NCBI GenBank assembly: GCA_003254885.1
Contig: QANT01006174.1
Span: 1-39,139, forward strand
Direction: 5' to 3'
Source of the DNA: Purshia tridentata
Taxonomy: Eukaryota > Streptophyta > Magnoliopsida > Rosales > Rosaceae
DNA length: 39,139 bases
Part shown: positions 34,040-39,139 of the stretch, one piece after another
Layout: each line of letters opens with the position of its first letter
Numbering within the stretch: the stretch's first letter is position 1
The notes under the pieces: generated by a model
Seen by the model: only the letters and a program-made list of their open reading frames with translations
What the model was told of the DNA's origin: nothing
Database searches by the model: none
Made by a program: the position numbers and the translations under genes

Positions 34040-34192
34040 TTAGGCTTTGAGTGGTTTTTGTCTCCTCCTCCTTCTGTTATTAGCTTATTTGAAGCTGATT
34101 GTAATGGCTTGACTAAGTCCAGATCTGTTTGTGATTAGCTTTGATTTTTTTTTGAGCTTGTAGCTCTCCTTTATTACCGAAAAAAATATAAA
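34040..34192 (+). mobile_element. Possible LINE 3'-end fragment
   Basis: The stretch ends with GAGCTTGTAGCTCTCC, ATTACCG and a short A-run, a pattern I associate with 3' ends of plant non-LTR retrotransposons. No reverse transcriptase frame is present, and target-site duplications were not found. Low confidence. Confidence 0.22.
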
Positions 34193-35339
34193 CAAATGAA
34201 AATTTGTCACATAATATTTTATAGATTCTATTGAACTAAAGGTGATTGAGCCATTGACCCTATCTACTTGGAGAATAGGCATGGCTTTTGAATACTTTTT
34301 GCTTCATTTTCATACACTTATCCATGCGGCATCCAAAGTGCGGGTTGTCCCATTGGCCGGTGTCCAGTTGCAAAATCTCACACTCGAGTCTTTATTCTTT
34401 AAAAACCAAAAATAAAAGATATAAAACAGCATACCATAATTTGCGTAGGAATCTACTCTGATTCTAAATATATTGAGCAAACATACAATAAAACTCAATA
34501 TATATATATTTTTTCAATATTTTTCTCAACAATCTCTCGCAGTATTAATTTGAATCTTAAATTAGATCTCACAATATTATCAGTCGCTCTTCAAGTTAGA
34601 AAAGTTAAAAAAAAAGTTGAGAAGATAATTGGATATGTTATAACTATTTTCCATATACAATAATTCATGATCCAATTTGTACGTCCTTACAAAACTAATT
34701 AACTTGTAGGGGAAGGAGTACCACTTAAAAGCTCTCACGCATGGATATATATCCTTCACTTTTATTCGATGTGAGATATTTGGAGACAACACATGTGACC
34801 TGCTATACTTTGGTTCTTGTTCGTTTTTCTTTCTTTTATTTGCTAAGCTCTTGTTTGTTTCTGTTGGCAGAATATTGTTACTGTGACTATATAATTGCCA
34901 GATGACTTGGACTTTAGCCAAGGTCATGCGTATAATTCTTACCACTTATGGGCAGTGTTGGAGTAGCTAGGCAGCTGGATAGGTACGTGGAACACAAGCT
35001 TGGAAACTGGAATCTTATCAAGAAAATGAAGATAAATAGTAAAACTTTGATTAATAAGAACCATATATATATAATCACATATAAAATGCTTTAATCGTCA
35101 GCTAATTCATGCATGACACGATATTAACTGTATTGAATTCTAAAATTATGGCATTTAAATTTTATAGATCCCTTATATATGTTAGGCACAAACAATATAA
35201 AATACTATCTGAATGTATATTTAAAGTTGATGACCTTTTATAGTTCGATCACCGCAAAATTTCAGAACCGGTACTCCTACAAATCATGCATTATTAAAGA
35301 ATGATAATTAATTGTTTAATCCATTCGATACTAATAGAT

Positions 35340-36054
35340 TTTACCAAACTTTTGATATGAAATTGTGGTAATGGATCGAGGAGGCTAGGGTAAGAGAATC
35401 CATTATGCTGATTATTATTTATTATTAATTATTAAAGGGCCCATGGTGGATTCTGATTCGCACCAATCCAAGTTAATTTTATTATCTTGACTGATTTACT
35501 GAAGATATATCGATCGAATCATATAATTAGATTAATTAATTAGCTTGTATATATCAAAACGTTAAATTTATAGTTCATCTGCATTATGCAACTACATTTT
35601 CAATGTCCCTACTCCCTTGAACCTTTAAGAGGCTTCACAAACCCAAAAGTTGAATAAATATTCTTCTCAATCACGTGAATGACAATATTATTTGGCAGAT
35701 GAAGAATTTTACTGTTACAAGCTTTTGGCATTACTTTAGTAAATTTTAGCTAGAAATGCTCACAATTAATTGACCCCTTTTTGACCAAGCCAACCAAGCA
35801 TCTATAGATTATATCACTTGAAAAGTTCCATAATGCTTTACGTGCACGCACAATAATCTCTTTACACTTACAAAATTTCCCAGTTTCATTGATGAGATCG
35901 AATTGATTAATATTATTTATAATTCCATGTGTACATGGAGGGTGCCAGGTGGGAAATGAACCCTATATAAATTGACCTTGCGCTCTCAACCAAACAAGCT
36001 AGCCATTCTTGTACGTTCACAAAGAAGAATTTCAATCAAGATCAGTTAATTAAT
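35340..36054 (+). promoter_or_regulatory. EF-hand gene promoter with conserved distal block and TATA box
   Basis: TATATAAA lies at 35964-35971, 91 bases before the ATG. A 26-base block at 35440-35465 (core CCATGGTGGATTCTG) is identical to 37966-37991 ahead of the second EF-hand gene. Other shared pieces are the region just upstream of the block (AGAATCCATTA), CACGCACAAtA-like words around 35840, and the leader AGAAGAATTTC...ATCAAGATCA before the ATG. Confidence 0.75.
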
Positions 36055-36351
36055 ATGGTTAGGAACGTCCAAGTTCCGAATAAGGAGCCAACCGTGTTTA
36101 ATAAGAAGGTGCATATTCAATGGAGTACGGAGCTGGTAGCAGCTCTTTTCAACAGCGTTGACGCGGACGGAGACGGCAAACTCTCCAAGGAGGAGCTCAA
36201 GGCGGCGTTCCAGAAACTTGGGTCGCTATGGAGCAGTTTCAGAGCCGGCGCAGCGTTGCGCCATGCAGATGCCAACCATGACGGATTCATTTCTAAAGAG
36301 GAGCTCCAAGACCTTGTCAACTATGCCCTAGCACGTGGCTATAAACTATAA
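36055..36351 (+). CDS. Small two-EF-hand calcium-binding protein
   Basis: This single-exon gene encodes 98 residues with no signal peptide or membrane segment. Two canonical EF-hand loops are present: residues 36-47, DADGDGKLSKEE, and 72-83, DANHDGFISKEE. Both have acidic or polar ligands at 1, 3, 5 and 9 and Glu at 12, so both should bind calcium. The linker is basic-aromatic (LGSLWSSFRAGAALRHA). It resembles short calmodulin-like or polcalcin-like sensors, with only one EF pair. No known partner domain is attached. It is the first of at least two tandem copies. Confidence 0.9.
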   Translation: MVRNVQVPNKEPTVFNKKVHIQWSTELVAALFNSVDADGDGKLSKEELKAAFQKLGSLWSSFRAGAALRHADANHDGFISKEELQDLVNYALARGYKL

Positions 36352-37850
36352 ATAATTAGTACTTCTTGTGCTTGCTACGTGTTATGCATGTGTATCTATG
36401 TATTTGTGAATAGTGAGCCATATCTATAAATATGTGGTAGCGAAGGAAGGAGGTGACCTTTTGTTGCCCCTCTTTTGCAAGTGTAGATGAAAATATTAGA
36501 ACCTTGATCATGGGACGTTTTTAGCAACATGCTTTTCAAATATATATGGTCTTTCTCTAGAGAGAACATTTATATTTTGTTTGTTTGCGAATTCTAAGCG
36601 CTGAGTGCTTGATGGTGGTTTGTCGGCTATTAGCTAAGTTTTAACGATCATAGAATTTGTCAGCTTTATTTATGTTAAGTTTTAACTTTGAGATATTTTG
36701 AGTTCAAAATAAATTAAAGTTAAAACTTAATTAACATGCAACATTTACAAGTCTCAGTATACCTTATATATAAGGGTATATAAGGTGAACCCGTCGTGGA
36801 TGGGGTTTAAAATTGCTCGGAGGAATCAATGCCAAGCACTATAAGAAGATATAAAAAACTACCACCGAGCGCTCGAAGTCAATTATCCGCAAAAAAAAAA
36901 AAAAAGTGGACACATCTACTCTGGAGAAAAATTATATATATCCTCTAAAGCAAATGATCATGTACAATTTTTTTTTTTTTTGGATTTCACGTGTCGAGCG
37001 GTCGACTATGCAATTTTTTATTCTTGGAAGTAATCAGACATGATTTTTTGACTTTTTTATTATGTTTAAACTTTGAATTAATATTGGGTGAACTTGCACA
37101 AGCTATGCATAGATTCTACACTCTATATTGGTGAACTTGTCAAAAATTTAGGTCAAAAATAGCAGAGCAAGCGGCGGCAAGCACTGCATGCAAGAAGCGC
37201 TTGCTAGTTATTAAAAACCACCCCTGGCCTAGGAATTGGCACCAGAAATCCACAAAAAAAATTTGTAGTTGTTTGCTCTACAAAATATATTTCTCTCTAT
37301 AAATATTATACACACACACACATATATGTCTATATCTATATAAGTAGGTCACACAACTTTTACCATACACCCAAAATTAATTGGCAATGAGTTAAGGCCC
37401 AACACTTTATAAGTAAACCATCATAGAGGACTATAATTTGTTAATGTGAAACAACGTACAATTTATAGAATCTCACAAGTTTAAGCTCAAGTACAAATTG
37501 AGGCTAGTGGCAACGACCCTCATGCCATGTGTAGTCAATTACTTTTAATTTTTAGAAAAATTTACAATATATATATATATATATATGTAGTGATTAATTT
37601 AAACTTTTGTTGAATAATATGTTAATAATTGGCTAGCTCTCCCACAAAAGCACGTTAAGTACTCTGCCATTGAGCTTAACCATCACAGAACAATTCGATC
37701 CATATACATGTAATGTATGCCATGAATTGTATGCATGTACGTTTCTATCACTTGGAGAGAACCAGTAGCGAGTTGATCTGTGGCTGGAGAGATCGAACCA
37801 ATAGCAAGTTGGCTTTTCGATAATTGAAGCCACTCGATTTTGAATCTTTC
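36352..37850. other. Spacer between the EF-hand paralogues, left part
   Basis: Starts with the 3' UTR of the first EF-hand gene. It contains a poly-A run at about 36890-36905, a T-run near 36970, and an (AT)n tract at 37567-37586. A diverged direct duplication lies at 37752-37777 and 37784-37813 (GGAGAGA ... CCA ... TAGC ... AGTTG). A 97-codon minus-strand frame at 37633-37926 is not recognised. Confidence 0.5.
37567..37586. repeat. (AT)n microsatellite
   Basis: About ten AT units. A second similar TA tract occurs at 38364-38382. Confidence 0.9.
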
Positions 37851-37874
37851 GCACCAAATTTTTCGCACCAAATT
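37847..37874. repeat. Perfect 14-base tandem repeat
   Basis: TTTCGCACCAAATT occurs twice in immediate succession, at the left edge of the block that matches the first EF-hand promoter. Confidence 0.95.
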
Positions 37875-39022
37875 TTGGATATAAAATTGTGGATACAGAA
37901 GAGGCTGCATGGCTAAAAGAATCCATTAAAAGATGCTTGCTTATCTTTTCTCTTCAAGGTCCCATCCCATGGTGGATTCTGATTCGCACCATTAATATCC
38001 AAGATATTTTAGTTTCCATCATTGTCAAACAAGCACATGAAGCATTTTAGTACAGTAATAAGCTTTGGCACTTGTGGTAGATATATATACCTATAAGCTC
38101 GCAAAACCTTTTTACCAGTCGCACAATGGAAGCATCTATTACCACTTGCAGAGTTCCAAGCTTCATGTACACGCACAAAACTATTCTATATGCATGCTAT
38201 ATTGATTTTTTGAATGGACTATAATTTATCAATTTCATTTTACGAAAGCACATAAAAAATATATAGAAAATTCACAACATGCCACCTAATAGAACAAGAA
38301 AGACACGATTCAAACACAAGAAGAATTAGAATGAATAATGATAGTTTGACTGCATTTTGGACCATATATATATATATATATAGACATTTATTAGTTGATC
38401 ACATACTCAATTTGTTCCTTCACACTTAGTCATAATATATAATTGATGCAAGAAATACACATAATCAAGTGATAGGTCGTCTAAAAGTGCATGTAGTTCC
38501 CTTCACACCTACTTTTAACTAAAATTTATCAACTGGGTGTGTGGATCAAGTTGCGCGTTTATATTTATAAATTTATAATCTTTAATAAATGATTGAATTC
38601 AAACTCTCTATTTATTTTTGTTTGATAATTGTGTACGTATATTTATTATTGTAAGAAACAAATGATGAAATGAATTTAACATTTTGTTGGGTGTGAATGA
38701 AGTTACACAAATCTATTGATTTATATTACTCCATTAAAATTAAAACAAGTAAGGAATCCAAGTGCTGCATTGATTAATATTGATACAACTCAAAAAGTAA
38801 TATCATATAAGAATCTAAATTCTAGCTTCTCGGAGACTCCGATCGAGAATTAGAATATATTTTAAAGGCCCAACGTGTACATGCAGGGGACCAAAGGCAG
38901 ACCTCTATATAAATTGTTGTGATAGCTAGTGCAAGTCACCCAACAACACTAAGCCTTAGTTTCTTTTACTGTTCGTACGTGCAAGTCGGAGAAGAATTTC
39001 TTTCGATCAAGATCATCAAAGC
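37866..39022 (+). promoter_or_regulatory. Promoter of the second EF-hand gene, paralogous to the first
   Basis: Similarity to the first promoter begins near 37876 (GGATATAAAATTGTGG, compare 35357). It includes the identical 26-base block at 37966-37991, TATATAAA at 38906-38913 and the leader with CGATCAAGATCA before the ATG. The sequences between these blocks have diverged, and a TA tract lies at 38364-38382. Confidence 0.72.
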
Positions 39023-39139
39023 ATGGTTAGAATTGGTCCTTTGGTGCCGCATCATTCTAGGGCGACCCGTGTTCCCTACACTAGGGAGCAGATAACGAAC
39101 GTTTTCAAAAGTCATGACAAGGACGGAAACGGCCTACTA
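39023..39139 (+). CDS. Second EF-hand calcium-binding protein, cut by window end
   Basis: The first 39 codons are visible. The start MVRIGPLVPHH differs from the first copy (MVRNVQVPNKE) apart from MVR. The following REQITNVFKSHDKDGNGLL enters the first EF-hand loop (DKDGNG...). The homologous promoter and leader make it a tandem paralogue of the 36055 gene. The rest lies outside the window. Confidence 0.82.
   Translation, partial: MVRIGPLVPHHSRATRVPYTREQITNVFKSHDKDGNGLL

Larger units (their letters stand above)
33252..36054. other. Spacer between TIC22-type and EF-hand genes
   Basis: Starts with the TIC22 promoter. At 33874-33900, the palindromic word CCATATGG appears twice in an 11-base tandem, followed by a partial third copy. 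Around 34040-34190, a T-rich stretch ends GAGCTTGTAGCTCTCC...ATTACCG followed by an A-run. It resembles the 3' end of a plant LINE, but this rests on resemblance only. From about 35340, the sequence is the duplicated EF-hand promoter. Confidence 0.45.

Noticed and set aside
37640..37800. tRNA-like words on the minus strand (AGCTCAATGGCAGAGTA and GGTTCGATCTC)
   Set aside because: The B-box-like word lies before the A-box-like word in that orientation, and no acceptor stem or anticodon arm pairs, so this is not a tRNA.
1..39139. CRISPR arrays, operons, riboswitches or a novel defence-type system
   Set aside because: The window is plant nuclear DNA with ordinary intron-containing genes; no spaced identical repeats or clustered co-directional unknown genes are present.

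Overview
This is nuclear DNA from a flowering plant, almost certainly a eudicot. It has intron-containing genes with GT-AG splice sites, AT-rich spacers with microsatellites and a foldback element, and plant-only gene families (CYP707A, LHCA5, TIC22, GUX, WEB, PLS-class PPR). A rosid, perhaps Rosaceae, is my impression only; nothing in the sequence proves it.

Layout from left to right: 3' end of a CYP707A ABA 8'-hydroxylase gene (+, cut by the window start); a chloroplast thioredoxin-like 4 gene (-); a peroxisomal sterol carrier protein 2 gene (+), head-to-head with the thioredoxin gene across a promoter rich in site II motifs; a secreted alpha-amylase of the AMY1 type (+); a foldback MITE-like repeat; an intronless PLS-type PPR gene (+); a CYPRO4/VID27-family gene (+); LHCA5 of photosystem I (+); a WEB-family coiled-coil gene (-); a 3.8-kb spacer with two recent tandem duplications; a GUX2-type xylan glucuronosyltransferase gene (-); a TIC22-IV-type chloroplast import gene (-); and a small two-EF-hand gene (+), followed 3 kb downstream by a paralogue cut off by the window end. 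I rebuilt exon structures by hand. The summed exon lengths of the complete multi-exon genes are whole codon numbers and the splice sites are GT-AG.

The genes do not form a pathway. Several products act in the chloroplast (thioredoxin-like 4, LHCA5, TIC22) or in chloroplast positioning (WEB). From memory, GUX2, TIC22-IV, a WEB-family gene and a VID27-family gene lie close together on Arabidopsis chromosome 4 (about At4g33330-At4g33400), so the region from about 12.6 to 33.3 kb looks like conserved microsynteny.

I see no undescribed molecular system. The observations most worth a second look are the tandem EF-hand genes with a strongly conserved promoter block, the foldback element, the expanding repeat in the WEB protein, and several recent local tandem duplications, one of which copies a splice donor in the amylase gene.
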